Assembly (NCBI RefSeq): GCF_003234175.2
Contig: NZ_CP126257.1
Span: forward strand, 1 to 64,000
Reading direction: 5' to 3'
Origin: Curtobacterium sp. MCSS17_007
GTDB lineage: Bacteria; Actinomycetota; Actinomycetes; Actinomycetales; Microbacteriaceae
DNA length: 64,000 bases
Shown here in pieces: positions 20,816-29,919 of the stretch. Each line of letters opens with the position of its first letter. Positions within the stretch are counted from its first letter, which is position 1. Made by a program: the position numbers and the translations under genes. Under the pieces are notes generated by a model. That model worked only from the letters and a program-made list of their open reading frames with translations, searched no databases and was not told the DNA's origin.

Positions 20816-22260
20816 CGGGAGCGCTCCTTCCTGGTCGTCGCACCGCGTCCGGAACGGCCACGGGCGGTGGGCACCGCGCCCTGCTGGACGCGCTGTTCCG
20901 CGGGGATCGAATCGGTCAGTCGCAGCAGCATCGCCGCGATGATCCAGTTCGCGATGAGCGACGAACCACCGGCGGCCATGAACGGTGTGGTCAGACCCGT
21001 CACGGGGATGATCCGGGTGATGCCGCCGACGACCACGAAGACCTGCAGCGCGATGATGAAGCCGAAGCCGACGCCGAGCAGCTTGCCGAAGTCGTCCTGC
21101 GCCATGAACGCGACGCGCAGACCACGCGACGCCAGGACGATGAAGAGCGCCAGGATCGCGAAGACACCGATGAGCCCGAGCTCCTCGCCCAGCGACGCGA
21201 CGATGTAGTCGGCGTTCGCGACCGGGGTGATGTAAGGGCGTCCCTGGCCGAGGCCGGTACCCGTGATGCCGCCGTTCGCGAACCCGAAGAGACCCTGCAC
21301 GAGCTGGTAGCTGCCCTGCGTCTGGCGGTCGAAGATCTCCTGGTTGAACGGGTCGAGCCACTGCTCGAAGCGTCCGCGGACGTAGACGAGGACGGACTGG
21401 GCGACCAGCGCACCGCCGATGAACAGCCCGAGACCGATGACGACCCAGCCGAGCCGGGCGGTCGCCACGTAGATCATCACGAGGAACAGACCGAAGTACA
21501 GCAGCGCGGTGCCGAGGTCCCGCTGGAACACCAGGACCGCCATCGCCGACGCCCACATCACCAGGATCGGACCGAGGTCGCGGGCCCGCGGGAACGTCAT
21601 GCCCGCGAACTTCCTGCCGACGATCGACAGCGAGTCCCGGGCGGTGACGAGGTACCCGGCGAAGAAGAGTGCCATGGTGATCTTCGCGAGCTCGCCGGGC
21701 TGGAACGAGAACGGACCGATGCGGATCCAGACCCGGGCGCCGCCGACGTTCGCCCCGATGCCGGGGAGCATCGGCAGGAGCAGCAGCGCGATCGTCGCGG
21801 CCATGAAGATGTAGCGGTAGCGCTGCAGGAACCGGTGGTTGCGGACCGCGATCAGCGTGATCGTCGCCAGGACCATGGCGAGCATCGTCCAGACGATCTG
21901 CTTCACGCCGATGGCGTCCCAGCCGGTGAGCCCGTTGTGGACGTCGATGCGGTAGATCTCCGCGATGCCGATGCCGTTGAGCACGAGGGCGATCGGCAGG
22001 ATGAACGGATCGGCGTGCTTCGCGACGACGCGGAGCACGACGTGCATGACCAGCGCGAGCCCGAGGATCCCACCGCCGACCCAGAGCACGCCGGTGTCGA
22101 AGATGCGCCCCTTGGTACCGAGCTGCACGAGCACCATGGCGCCGGCGCAGATGCCGCAGGCGATGACGAGCAGCACGAGCTCGAGGTTCCGGGCGCGCGC
22201 GGGCTCACGCAGCTTGATCGTGATCGCCTGCGTGAAGGACTGCGCGGTCGCGGTGCTCAT
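20812..22260 (-). CDS. rodA: RodA/FtsW/SpoVE family peptidoglycan glycosyltransferase
   Basis: A SEDS glycosyltransferase that polymerises lipid II and pairs with PbpA. The 482-residue polytopic protein has about ten to twelve hydrophobic segments. SEDS landmarks are GARVWIRIGPFSFQPGELAKI, RDLGTALLYFGLFLVMIY, and the late AGGSSLIANWIIAAML. The C-terminus is a short basic tail. It starts at ATG 22260, sharing a base with the pstP stop. Its placement beside pbpA and pknA supports an elongation rather than a divisome role; the true FtsW would be in the dcw cluster elsewhere. Confidence 0.95.
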   Translation of the reverse strand: MSTATAQSFTQAITIKLREPARARNLELVLLVIACGICAGAMVLVQLGTKGRIFDTGVLWVGGGILGLALVMHVVLRVVAKHADPFILPIALVLNGIGIAEIYRIDVHNGLTGWDAIGVKQIVWTMLAMVLATITLIAVRNHRFLQRYRYIFMAATIALLLLPMLPGIGANVGGARVWIRIGPFSFQPGELAKITMALFFAGYLVTARDSLSIVGRKFAGMTFPRARDLGPILVMWASAMAVLVFQRDLGTALLYFGLFLVMIYVATARLGWVVIGLGLFIGGALVAQSVLVYVRGRFEQWLDPFNQEIFDRQTQGSYQLVQGLFGFANGGITGTGLGQGRPYITPVANADYIVASLGEELGLIGVFAILALFIVLASRGLRVAFMAQDDFGKLLGVGFGFIIALQVFVVVGGITRIIPVTGLTTPFMAAGGSSLIANWIIAAMLLRLTDSIPAEQRVQQGAVPTARGRSGRGATTRKERSR

Positions 22261-23624
22261 CAGCGGTTCTCCGGACTGGCGGACGGCGAGGCGCTGTCCG
22301 ACGGCGGTGCCGAGCGGGACGGTGACGGTGAGGACGACGACGCGCCGTCACCGCCGGTGCCCGCCTGGTCCTGGCCGGTCTCGGCGGCCTTGCGGAGGCG
22401 GTCGACGATGTCGCGCGCGTCCGAGAGCGAGGTCGCGTTGATGGTCGACCGCACGTTCTCGCGCGTGTAGTCGGGGAGCGACGACACCGTGATGTCGGTG
22501 TCCTCGTACACGTCGGACAGGGCGATCGGGCCGATCGACTGCTGGACGCCCTGGTAGATCGCCACCGTGCCGCGGTCGACCCCGACGTAGTAGTGCGCCT
22601 GGGTGATCCGCCAGCCGAGGAACACCGCACCGACGAGCGCGGCGACGGCGACCACGAGCGCGACGGACCACGCGACGCGACGCCGGATGCGCCGGCGACG
22701 GTCCTCGGCGATGAGTTCGGCGAAGTACTGGTCCGACTCGGGTTCGAAGTGCGAGTCCTCGGGTGCGGTGGTGACCTTGAGGGGGTGGAGGAGGATCGTG
22801 GGGAGGCGGATCGGCTTGCGACCGGTCGACGCCTCGAACGTGAGCGGTGCCGCCGCGGAGCCGACGGTCGTCGCCGCGTCGTCGTCGTCCTCGGGCTCGG
22901 TGTCCGTGACGTCCATCACGACGACCGTCACGTTGTCCGGCGCACCGTGGTCGAGGGTCTCCTTGACCAAGCGCTGCGTGACCTGGTTGGCGTCCATGTT
23001 CGACGCGAGGGCGTGGCGGATCCGTTCCTCGGCCAGGTACGACGACAGGCCGTCGGAGCAGAGCAGCCAGCGGTCGCCGGTCTGGATGTCCATGACGGCG
23101 GTGTCGACCTCGGGCGCGGCGTCGACGTCGCCGAGCACGCGCATGAGCACGGACCGGCGCGGGTGGACGGCGGCTTCTTCCGGGGTGATCCGCCCGCTGT
23201 CGACCAGGCGCTGCACGAAGGTGTGGTCCGAGGTGATCTGCTGGAGTTCGCCGTCGCGCATCCGGTAGATCCGGGAGTCGCCGATGTGGGCGATGGCGAT
23301 CTGCTCGCCGACCCGGATCAGCGCGGACACCGTGGTGCCCATGCCGGTGAGCTCCTGGTGTTCGAAGACCGTCTCGGTGATGAGCTGGTTCGCGGCGATG
23401 AGCGCGGACTGCAGGGCGAACTCCGCGTCGTGTGCCGAGGGGAACTCCCGGTCGACCTCGCGGATCCGGCGGATGGCGATGGCCGAGGCGACGTCGCCGC
23501 CGGCGTGTCCGCCCATGCCGTCCGCCACCGCGAACAGGTGCGTGCCGGCGTAGCCGGAGTCCTGGTTGTTGGCGCGGATGCGCCCCACGTGGGACACAGC
23601 GGCGCTCAGCGTGCGAGCCGTCAT
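22260..23624 (-). CDS. pstP: PP2C-type Ser/Thr protein phosphatase PstP
   Basis: The cognate phosphatase that reverses PknA/PknB phosphorylation. The 454-residue product begins with RIRANNQDSGYAG and ADGMGGHAGGDVAS, giving the metal-binding Asp residues. IAHIGDSRIYRMRDGEL, LCSDGLSSYL and GAPDNVTVVVMDV follow. The catalytic domain covers about 1-240. A juxtamembrane stretch, a transmembrane helix near residue 320 (VAWSVALVVAVAALVGAVFLGW) and an extracytoplasmic region ending in a Ser/Pro/Ala-rich tail complete it. The gene is in an operon with fhaB (7-bp gap) and rodA (1-bp overlap). Confidence 0.96.
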   Translation of the reverse strand: MTARTLSAAVSHVGRIRANNQDSGYAGTHLFAVADGMGGHAGGDVASAIAIRRIREVDREFPSAHDAEFALQSALIAANQLITETVFEHQELTGMGTTVSALIRVGEQIAIAHIGDSRIYRMRDGELQQITSDHTFVQRLVDSGRITPEEAAVHPRRSVLMRVLGDVDAAPEVDTAVMDIQTGDRWLLCSDGLSSYLAEERIRHALASNMDANQVTQRLVKETLDHGAPDNVTVVVMDVTDTEPEDDDDAATTVGSAAAPLTFEASTGRKPIRLPTILLHPLKVTTAPEDSHFEPESDQYFAELIAEDRRRRIRRRVAWSVALVVAVAALVGAVFLGWRITQAHYYVGVDRGTVAIYQGVQQSIGPIALSDVYEDTDITVSSLPDYTRENVRSTINATSLSDARDIVDRLRKAAETGQDQAGTGGDGASSSSPSPSRSAPPSDSASPSASPENR

Positions 23625-23631
23625 GTCCCGG

Positions 23632-24189
23632 TTACCGCCGCAGCTCGAACGTCGTCGTCCCGATCGTGATCGGCGTCCGCTCCGCGACGGTCACGGGGGC
23701 GGTCACCTTCTGACCGTCGACGAACGTGCCGTTCGTGGACTCGAGGTCGGACAGGACCCAGCCCTCGGCGCGGAGGTCGAGGCGGGCGTGGTTGGTCGAG
23801 GTGTAGTCGTCGCGGATGACGACGTTCGACTCGCTGGAGCGTCCGATCGTGATCGGGCCGCCCCCGAGGGGCATCTCCAGGCCCTCGCGCGACCCCTCGG
23901 TGATGACGAGCCGGGTCGGGACACCGGTGGCCGCGGTGGGCTGCTGCCCGCCGCTCGGTCGGCCGATGAGCTCGGTGGAGGCGCCTGCCGCCGCGGGTGC
24001 CACCGCGGCGTTCGCGGGCACGGCGGGGGTCGTCGGACCGGACGCGCCGGCCTTCGGGTCGGTCGGGATGGTGCGGACGCGCTGGCCGAACAGGTCGCTC
24101 CGCAGGGCGAAGACGATCACGAACACGAACAGCCACAGCACCGCGAGGAAGGCGAAGCGCAGGACGAGCAGGGTCAGTCCCGTGGTCAT
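23632..24189 (-). CDS. fhaB: FHA-domain protein FhaB (FipA-like)
   Basis: A 185-residue membrane-tethered phosphothreonine reader. An N-terminal transmembrane helix (LLVLRFAFLAVLWLFVFVIVFAL) is followed by a Pro/Ala linker and a C-terminal FHA domain with GRSSESNVVIRDDYTSTNHARLDL and LESTNGTFVDGQKV, including the Gly-Arg, Ser/His and Asn-Gly residues needed to bind pThr. In mycobacteria this protein links kinase signalling to FtsZ and FtsQ. It overlaps fhaA by 4 bp and precedes pstP by 7 bp. Confidence 0.95.
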   Translation of the reverse strand: MTTGLTLLVLRFAFLAVLWLFVFVIVFALRSDLFGQRVRTIPTDPKAGASGPTTPAVPANAAVAPAAAGASTELIGRPSGGQQPTAATGVPTRLVITEGSREGLEMPLGGGPITIGRSSESNVVIRDDYTSTNHARLDLRAEGWVLSDLESTNGTFVDGQKVTAPVTVAERTPITIGTTTFELRR

Positions 24190-24866
24190 CGAGCACCTCC
24201 GTCGCTCTCGGGGATCACCCGGAACACCATACGGGTACGACCGATCTCGATGGTGGAGTCGGGCTCGACGATGGCCTGCTGGAAGCGCTCGCCGTTCAAC
24301 TTCGAGCCGTTCGTGGAGCCGAGGTCGTTCGCCTGGGCATGCTTGCCGTCCCAGATCAGCTCGACGTGCTTGCGGCTCGTGCCGGTGTCGGCGACGGTGA
24401 TGTCGGCGTCCGTGCCCCGACCGATCACGGTGCGCCCACGGTGCAGCCGGTGTCGCTGCGAGCCGATGTCGAGCACGGCCACCCAGGCGACGTCGCGCTG
24501 GACGGTGGACGAGTCGATCTCCAGGATCCCGGTGGACAGCGTGCCGTCCTGCTGCAGGGTGATCGAGACCGGACCCGAGAACGAGTAGTTCTGCGCGACC
24601 GCGTGCTGCTGGACCATCTGGGACAGCTCGTCGATGAGCGGTCGGCCGATGTCGCTCATGCGTGAGTGGTCCGGCGGGGCGAGCCGCACCGTGAACTCGT
24701 TCGGCACGAGGATCCGCTCGCGGGAGACGACGGCGGCCTTGGTGTCGAGCTCCCGCCGCAGGGCGCTGGAGATCTCGACGGGCTGCACGCCGGAGCGGAA
24801 GGTCTTCGCGAACGCGCCGTTGACGGCGCGCTCCAACCCTCGCTCGAAGCTGTCCAAGAGGCCCAT
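24186..24866 (-). CDS. fhaA: FhaA: DUF3662 plus FHA domain protein
   Basis: A 226-residue cytosolic protein. The start MGLLDSFERGLERAVNGAFAK, with GGAG 8 nt upstream, is the conserved family N-terminus. Residues 1 to about 115 form the DUF3662 region (RSGVQPVEISSALRRELD and VPNEFTVRLAP). A short linker follows, and the C-terminal FHA domain contains GRGTDADITVADTGTSRKHVEL and DLGSTNGSKLNGE. The linker is far shorter than in mycobacterial FhaA (about 525 residues). It is the first gene of the fhaA-fhaB-pstP-rodA-pbpA-pknA-pknB operon and reads pThr marks, for example on MviN-like or RodA-associated proteins. Confidence 0.95.
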   Translation of the reverse strand: MGLLDSFERGLERAVNGAFAKTFRSGVQPVEISSALRRELDTKAAVVSRERILVPNEFTVRLAPPDHSRMSDIGRPLIDELSQMVQQHAVAQNYSFSGPVSITLQQDGTLSTGILEIDSSTVQRDVAWVAVLDIGSQRHRLHRGRTVIGRGTDADITVADTGTSRKHVELIWDGKHAQANDLGSTNGSKLNGERFQQAIVEPDSTIEIGRTRMVFRVIPESDGGAR

Positions 24867-24976
24867 GTGTCTCCGTGTTCGTCGGTCAGGGACCACTGCA
24901 TGGTAGTGGGTGGCGCTCCTGCCCGTCTGTGCGTGGTCACGGAGCCCCTTCGATGCGTGCTAGTGTTGCCGGGCTG

Positions 24977-25060
24977 GCGCGAGTGGCGGAATTGGTAGAC
25001 GCGCACGGTTCAGGTCCGTGTGCTGGAAACGGCGTGGGGGTTCAAGTCCCCCCTCGCGCA
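24977..25060 (+). tRNA. tRNA-Leu (anticodon CAG)
   Basis: A class II tRNA with acceptor GCGCGAG/CTCGCGC, D arm TGGCGGAATTGGTAGAC, anticodon stem CACGG/CCGTG with loop TTCAGGT (anticodon CAG at 25011-25013), a long variable arm and T arm GGTTCAAGTCC. The discriminator is A25060 and CCA is encoded at 25061-25063. Confidence 0.97.
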
Positions 25061-25070
25061 CCAGGAGAGA

Positions 25071-25104
25071 GAGAAGGCCTCCGGAGGAATCCGGGGGCCT
25101 TCTC
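25071..25104 (+). terminator. tRNA-Leu terminator hairpin
   Basis: GAGAAGGCCTCCGGA (25071-25085), loop GGAA, and TCCGGGGGCCTTCTC (25090-25104) form a 15-bp stem with one T-G pair, 10 bp after the tRNA. Confidence 0.9.
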
Positions 25105-25219
25105 GCGTTCCGGCCGCCGTCGTGCGCCGGCCCCGTGGGCCCGGCCCCGTCGCGCCGGCCGGGAGGCACGGATCACCGCCGCCACGAGCCTCCCGTCCGT
25201 CCCGGAGCGGCTCGACGCG

Positions 25220-26311
25220 TCAGGGGACCAGGTCGGTGAGCTGACCGACGACGACGGCCGCCGCCAGCACCACGAAGGGTCCGAGGGCGACCACGGTGAC
25301 CCAGCGGTGCTCGACCAGCAGCGCGACGAACTCGCGGAGGAACGCGCTCGGCACGTAGTAGCGCGCGGTCCGTGCGCCGACGACCTGGGCGTCGACGCCG
25401 AGACGTCGGGCGAGCGACGCCGTCCGGAGCACGTGGTAGTCGCTCGTCACCAGGAGCAGGGGCCCCGGCCGGCCCGCTCCCCGCAGGAGCACGGCGGACC
25501 GCTCGATGTTCTCCCGCGTGGTGGTCGATCGGTCCTCCAGCAGCAGTGCCTCCGCCGGCACGCCCTGGGTGCGGAGGTACTCGCCCATCGCATCCGCCTC
25601 GGACCGGGCCTCGTCCCCGCCCTGTCCGCCGGAGGGGACGAGCAACGGGCGGTTGCCGCGCGCGGTCTCGGTCCGCCAGACCCGGAGCGCTCGGTCGAGC
25701 CGGCCGCGCAGCAGCGGTGTCACGGTGCCGTCCGGTCGGAGCCCGGCACCGTGCACGACCACCGCCGTCGGCACGACTCCGTGCCGCATCCGCCCGTAGA
25801 CGACGGAGTAGACGGCGAAGGAAACGAACGCCGCGCTGGCGTACGCGGACACGAGGGCGACGAGCGCGGCTACGGTCACCCCGACGGTGCCGAACCAGAC
25901 GACGACCAGGACGGCGAGGACCGGCAGCGCGAAGACCAGCACCCCGGCGATCAGCGAGAGCTGGTTGCCGAGGCTCCTGCCCTCCTTGCGGAGCATCGTG
26001 ACACCGTTCGCGACGAGGGCGACACCGAACACCACGACGCTGACCGGCAGGGCGAGCATCAGCAGCGCGAGCAGGGCGAGTGCCACGGGGGAGCGGTCCG
26101 CTGCGACGGAGAGCGCACCGAGGACGCCGAACACGACCGCCGCGGTCAGGAAGACGCCGTTGCGGAGCAGACGCGGGTCGCGACGGCGTGACACGGCGAA
26201 GGAGACGGCGAAGACAGCGGCGACGGCGACGAGGAACACGGTCGGAGCGTACCGGTGGGTCTCGCGGGGGCGAGCACCACCGTCCGCCGGGCCCCGCGCA
26301 GGGGCGAGCAT
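25220..26311 (-). CDS. YdcF/ElyC-like DUF218 membrane protein
   Basis: The 363-residue protein has about five or six N-terminal hydrophobic segments (residues about 22-190), followed by a cytosolic or extracytosolic DUF218 domain. That domain shows VVVHGAGLRPDGTVTPLLRGRLDRAL, PSGGQGGDEARSEADAM, LLEDRSTTTRENIERS and TSDYHVLRTASLARRLG. One more hydrophobic pair closes the C-terminus. DUF218 proteins include E. coli ElyC (envelope maintenance) and SanA-like proteins; the substrate here is unknown. It appears monocistronic, in opposite orientation to tRNA-Leu. Confidence 0.88.
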   Translation of the reverse strand: MLAPARGPADGGARPRETHRYAPTVFLVAVAAVFAVSFAVSRRRDPRLLRNGVFLTAAVVFGVLGALSVAADRSPVALALLALLMLALPVSVVVFGVALVANGVTMLRKEGRSLGNQLSLIAGVLVFALPVLAVLVVVWFGTVGVTVAALVALVSAYASAAFVSFAVYSVVYGRMRHGVVPTAVVVHGAGLRPDGTVTPLLRGRLDRALRVWRTETARGNRPLLVPSGGQGGDEARSEADAMGEYLRTQGVPAEALLLEDRSTTTRENIERSAVLLRGAGRPGPLLLVTSDYHVLRTASLARRLGVDAQVVGARTARYYVPSAFLREFVALLVEHRWVTVVALGPFVVLAAAVVVGQLTDLVP

Positions 26312-26402
26312 CCTGCACTCTCTAGGATCGAGCGCATGACGAGCACGATGCCGGGCTTCGGCTCCGCCCGGATCACCCAGATCGGCTTGCGCGACCGCGT
26401 GT

Positions 26403-26591
26403 ACGACCGAACGTCATCTGGCTGACCGGCCCGCGTTCGCAGGGTCGCGGGTGCTCTACGGCGGCAGTGCCGGGCCCGGCCTGCTCGCCCGCGGGGCGGG
26501 ACGCATCGGCGGACTGTTCCTCGGGCGCTTCGCGCACGACCCGGCGGCGGTCGGTGCGGTGCTCGACGAGGCGGCGGCACTGACCGTGTGA
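26403..26591 (+). pseudogene. Remnant of a triosephosphate-isomerase-like gene (C-terminal part only)
   Basis: Reading the frame of 26403 to the TGA at 26589-26591 gives TERHLADRPAFAGSRVLYGGSAGPGLL and GLFLGRFAHDPAAVGAVLDEA. The YGGSAGPGL phosphate-binding loop and the GLFLGRFAHD strand resemble the last strands of TIM-barrel triosephosphate isomerase, especially the paralogues used in sugar-alcohol catabolism. Only about 60 residues remain and no start codon or barrel N-terminus is present. An ATG at 26336 opens a different frame that stops at 26425. This looks like a deletion scar; expression is unlikely. Confidence 0.65.
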
Positions 26592-26604
26592 CCGGGACCG
26601 CTCG

Positions 26605-27276
26605 TCAGACCTCCCGCGCGCCCGCCAGTCCGTGGTCGTGCGCGTAGACCACGAGCTGCACCCGGTCGCGGAGTGCGAGCTTGCCGAGGATGCTCGAGAT
26701 CTGCGTCTTCACCGTCGACTCGGTGACGAACTCCTTCGCCGCGATCTCGGCGTTCGACAGGCCGCGAGACGCCCACCCGAAGACGATGCGCTCCCGGTCC
26801 GTCAGGGTCTGGAAGGCCTCCGGCTGCGGGGCCGGTGCCCGCTGCACGTCGGCGCCGAACAGCTGCGACAGGTCGTTCGGCGCGATCACCGAGCTGCCCT
26901 CGTGCACGGCCCGCACGGCGGCGAACAGGAACGGCGGCGTGGTGTCCTTGAGCAGGAACCCGCTCGCGCCGAGCCGGATCGCGGTGGCCGCGGCGGGGTC
27001 GAGGCCGAACGTCGTGAGCACCACGACGCGGGGGAGCGGCCCCGGGAACGCGCCGGAGAACAGCTGCCGCACGGTCTCGACGCCGTCCGTCCCCGCCATG
27101 CGCATGTCGAGCAGCACGACGTCCGGACGGAGTTCGCGGATTCGGTCCAGGGCTTCGGCGCCGTCGGACGCCTCGCCGACGACCTCCATGTCGGGCTGGG
27201 CGTCGAGCACGACGCGCAACCCCGCACGGAACAGGGCTTGGTCGTCGGTCAGCAGGATGCGGATCGGGTCGGTCAC
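26605..27276 (-). CDS. NarL/LuxR-family response regulator
   Basis: A 223-residue regulator. The receiver domain (about 1-125) has the acidic pair DDQ at 11-12, phosphoacceptor Asp57 in VLLDMRM, Thr in VVLTTFG and Lys in FLLKDT. A C-terminal LuxR HTH follows with LTDRERIVFGWASRGLSNAEIAAKEFVTESTVKTQISSILGKL. I start at GTG 27276 (VTDPIRILLTDDQ), which overlaps the kinase stop as GTGA. It is therefore made together with the histidine kinase. The signal and target genes are not evident; the adjacent genes are unrelated. Confidence 0.95.
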   Translation of the reverse strand: MTDPIRILLTDDQALFRAGLRVVLDAQPDMEVVGEASDGAEALDRIRELRPDVVLLDMRMAGTDGVETVRQLFSGAFPGPLPRVVVLTTFGLDPAAATAIRLGASGFLLKDTTPPFLFAAVRAVHEGSSVIAPNDLSQLFGADVQRAPAPQPEAFQTLTDRERIVFGWASRGLSNAEIAAKEFVTESTVKTQISSILGKLALRDRVQLVVYAHDHGLAGAREV

Positions 27277-28556
27277 CGGGTCGTCCCCCCTCGGACGTCG
27301 AACGGGATGCGGGCGCGCGCGGAGAACACGGCGTCCAGCACGGCGGCGTCGAACGAGCCGCCGATGGTGGTCAGTCGGGTCTGCATGCCGGTGAGGCCAC
27401 GGCCGGAACCCCGGGTCGACGCAACGGTCGGGTGCTCGCCCGTGGCGACGGCGAGTTCCTCGAGGCCGAGTTCGCCGCCCACGGGGAGCGCACTCGTCGG
27501 GACGCCGTTCTCGACCTCGAGGACGAGGTCCGCCGACCGCCAGGTCTCGCGGACCTCGACGGCACCGCCGGGCACCCCGTGGCGCAGCGCGTTCGTGAGC
27601 ATCTCCTGCAGGACCCGTCGAGCGGCCGTGCCGTGCACCGCACCGAGCGGCCGCGCGGTCCCACGGACGGCGTGCTCGACGTCGACCCCCGCCTCGCGGA
27701 TGCCGCGGACGATCTCCTCGAACGACGTCGGGTCGGTCGCGGCGTCGGAGCCGTCGATGTGCCCGAGCACCTGGCGGACCTCGACGAGGGAGCTGCGCGC
27801 GGTGCTCGCGATGGTGGCGCTGACCTCGCGGATGCGTGCCTCGTCGTCGAGGAACGGCACCGAGTCGGCCTGGGCGATGATCACGGCGAGCGAGTGGCCG
27901 ACGACGTCGTGCACGTCGCGGGCGATGTCGGCGCGGATGCGTTCGGCCTCGGCCTCGTCCACCGCACGCGTGGCGACGGCCTCGGCCCGGTTGGCCACGG
28001 CCTCGGCGCGACTGGCGGCTGCCTCGGCGTCGGCACGGCGCCGGGCCTCGGCGTTCTGCGACCGGACGGCACGACCGGCGAGACCCGCCGCCCACACCGA
28101 GAGCAGCACGAGGGCCGGTGCCGCAAGGACGAGGGCGACCTGGTCGCTCGGACCGTTCAGCAGCAGTGCGTAGCGGTAACCGGTGGTGGAGAGGTACATG
28201 GATGCACTCGCTCCGGCCACCACGGCGAGCAGTCCGGCGAGGACGGCCTCGGTCCGGGTCCCGACGACGGCGACCGTCCCGATCACCACGGCGATGGCGA
28301 GGTCGACGAGCGACGGACGCTCGCCACCGGTGACCTGCACGGCGCCGAGCGCGACCGTCACGACCATGGCACCGCTCGGCGTGAGCCGGCGCAGGGCGAT
28401 CGCGACGCAGGCGGTGACGACCGCGAAGGGGCTGGCGTGCTCGAGTTCGAGGTCGATCGGCGCGCTGAAGACCAGCGCGGCGATCCCCGCCCAGACGGCG
28501 TCGACGACGATCGACCGGGTCCGCAGCGGCCGGAGGAACGTGCGCCGGTCCGTCAC
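27273..28556 (-). CDS. NarL-type sensor histidine kinase (HisKA_3)
   Basis: A 427-residue kinase. About five or six N-terminal transmembrane segments (residues about 15-170) have almost no extracellular loops, typical of DesK-like membrane sensors. A coiled-coil-like Ala/Glu/Arg stretch leads to the HisKA_3 phosphoacceptor helix ERIRADIARDVHDVVGHSLAVI. The ATPase core shows MLTNALRHGVPGG and an RGSGRGLTGMQTRL G-box. It partners the response regulator encoded by the overlapping downstream gene. A membrane-perturbation signal is plausible but unproven. Confidence 0.95.
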   Translation of the reverse strand: MTDRRTFLRPLRTRSIVVDAVWAGIAALVFSAPIDLELEHASPFAVVTACVAIALRRLTPSGAMVVTVALGAVQVTGGERPSLVDLAIAVVIGTVAVVGTRTEAVLAGLLAVVAGASASMYLSTTGYRYALLLNGPSDQVALVLAAPALVLLSVWAAGLAGRAVRSQNAEARRRADAEAAASRAEAVANRAEAVATRAVDEAEAERIRADIARDVHDVVGHSLAVIIAQADSVPFLDDEARIREVSATIASTARSSLVEVRQVLGHIDGSDAATDPTSFEEIVRGIREAGVDVEHAVRGTARPLGAVHGTAARRVLQEMLTNALRHGVPGGAVEVRETWRSADLVLEVENGVPTSALPVGGELGLEELAVATGEHPTVASTRGSGRGLTGMQTRLTTIGGSFDAAVLDAVFSARARIPFDVRGGTTR

Positions 28557-28650
28557 GGCTCGATCTTCGCACGGCCCCGTCGACCGGTGGCGGGTGGTGG
28601 CCCTGCCCGCCTGCGCTGCCGGCGCCGCACCGCTGGTCGGAGGTCGTCCG

Positions 28651-28752
28651 TCACGGGACGGGCGACATCGCGACGAGTGCCGCGGCGGTGACCGCGACGA
28701 TCGCGGCGCAGGTGGCGAGGGTGGCGATCACGTGCTTGGTCGAACTCTCCAT
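28651..28752 (-). CDS. Small single-helix membrane protein (tentative)
   Basis: A 33-codon frame reads MESSTKHVIATLATCAAIVAVTAAALVAMSPVP. It consists of a short polar start and one transmembrane-like helix. A GGTGG lies just upstream as a weak ribosome site. It sits between the histidine kinase and the divergent SDR gene. The composition is more membrane-like than random GC-rich translation, but no family is recognised and it may not be expressed. Confidence 0.35.
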   Translation of the reverse strand: MESSTKHVIATLATCAAIVAVTAAALVAMSPVP

Positions 28753-29043
28753 GCCACCGAGCCTGGCGCGCGGGTCGGTACCGGGGCATCGGGCGGAGGG
28801 ACGAAGGGGGTCGTCCTGCAGGACGAAGCGACGGCGGGCCGGATCGATCGTCCGCTGCCCGGGCACCCGGGTGTGCGATCGACACCGACACCGTCCGCGT
28901 GCACCCCGCCTGCGCGATCCGGACACGGCGACCGCGCGATCCGTCCACACCGGACGGGCACCCAGAGCCGGAGGCCGACCGTGGGCTCCGACGACCGGGC
29001 CGCCCGCGTGCGGCCCGACCGAACCGCGAGGACAGGGAGTCAC

Positions 29044-29877
29044 ATGACCGACCAGCAGCAGCCCCCGGGCAGCGACCAGGACCTGACGCCGACGGCGGAC
29101 CACGGCGAGCAGTCGTACCGCGGCTCCGGCAAGCTCACCGGCAAGCGCGCCGTCATCACCGGCGGCGACAGCGGCATCGGCAAGGCGGTCGCGATCGCGT
29201 TCGCTCGCGAGGGTGCCGACGTCCTGATCAGCTACCTCCCCGAGGAGGAGGACGACGCGCAGGACACCAAGCGGTGGATCGAGGAGGCCGGTCGGAAGGC
29301 CGTGCTCCTGCCCGGCGACGTGAGCGACCCGGCGACCTGCCGCTCGATCATCGCCACCGCGGTCGAGGAGCTCGGCGGTCTGGACGTCCTCGTGAACAAC
29401 GCCGCGTACCAGATGACGCACGAGACCATCGAGGAGATCAGCGACGAGGAGTGGGACCACACCCTCGCGACGAACCTCAGCGCCTACTTCCACCTGGTCA
29501 AGGCTGCGTTGCCGCACCTCGGCCCGGGGTCGTCGATCATCGGCTCGAGCTCGGTGAACTCCGACAACCCGAAGCCGAACCTCGCCCCGTACGACGTCAC
29601 GAAGGCCGGCGTCGCGAACCTGTCGGCCGCGCTCGCGCAGCTGCTCGGGGAGCGCGGCATCCGCGTGAACAGTGTCGCGCCCGGACCGATCTGGACGCCG
29701 CTCATCCCGTCGACCATGCCGCCGGAGGAGGTCGAGCAGTTCGGCAAGCAGTCGCCCCTCGGCCGCCCGGGGCAGCCGGCAGAGCTGGCACCCGTCTACG
29801 TGCTGCTCGCCAGCGACGACGGCAGCTACGTGTCCGGCGCCCGCGTCGCCGTGACCGGCGGCACGCCGATCCTCTGA
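29044..29877 (+). CDS. Short-chain dehydrogenase/reductase, YghA/YdaD-like stress SDR
   Basis: The 277-residue NAD(P)-dependent oxidoreductase has TGGDSGIG at 39-46 as cofactor loop, NNAA at about 118-121, catalytic Tyr183 and Lys187 in YDVTK, and SVAPGPIWTPLIP after them. The roughly 30-residue hydrophilic N-terminal extension (QQQPPGSDQDLTPTADHGEQSYRG-like) is typical of the general stress SDR group. GGGAG precedes ATG 29044. The manganese catalase gene follows after 42 bp, suggesting a joint oxidative or desiccation stress unit. The substrate is unknown. Confidence 0.93.
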   Translation: MTDQQQPPGSDQDLTPTADHGEQSYRGSGKLTGKRAVITGGDSGIGKAVAIAFAREGADVLISYLPEEEDDAQDTKRWIEEAGRKAVLLPGDVSDPATCRSIIATAVEELGGLDVLVNNAAYQMTHETIEEISDEEWDHTLATNLSAYFHLVKAALPHLGPGSSIIGSSSVNSDNPKPNLAPYDVTKAGVANLSAALAQLLGERGIRVNSVAPGPIWTPLIPSTMPPEEVEQFGKQSPLGRPGQPAELAPVYVLLASDDGSYVSGARVAVTGGTPIL

Positions 29878-29919
29878 ACCCCCCAGCGACCACCACCACC
29901 AACCAGACAGGAGAACGAG

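Noticed and set aside
24867..26335. Integrative element at tRNA-Leu
   Set aside because: No integrase, no direct repeat of the tRNA 3' end and no phage-like genes are visible downstream.
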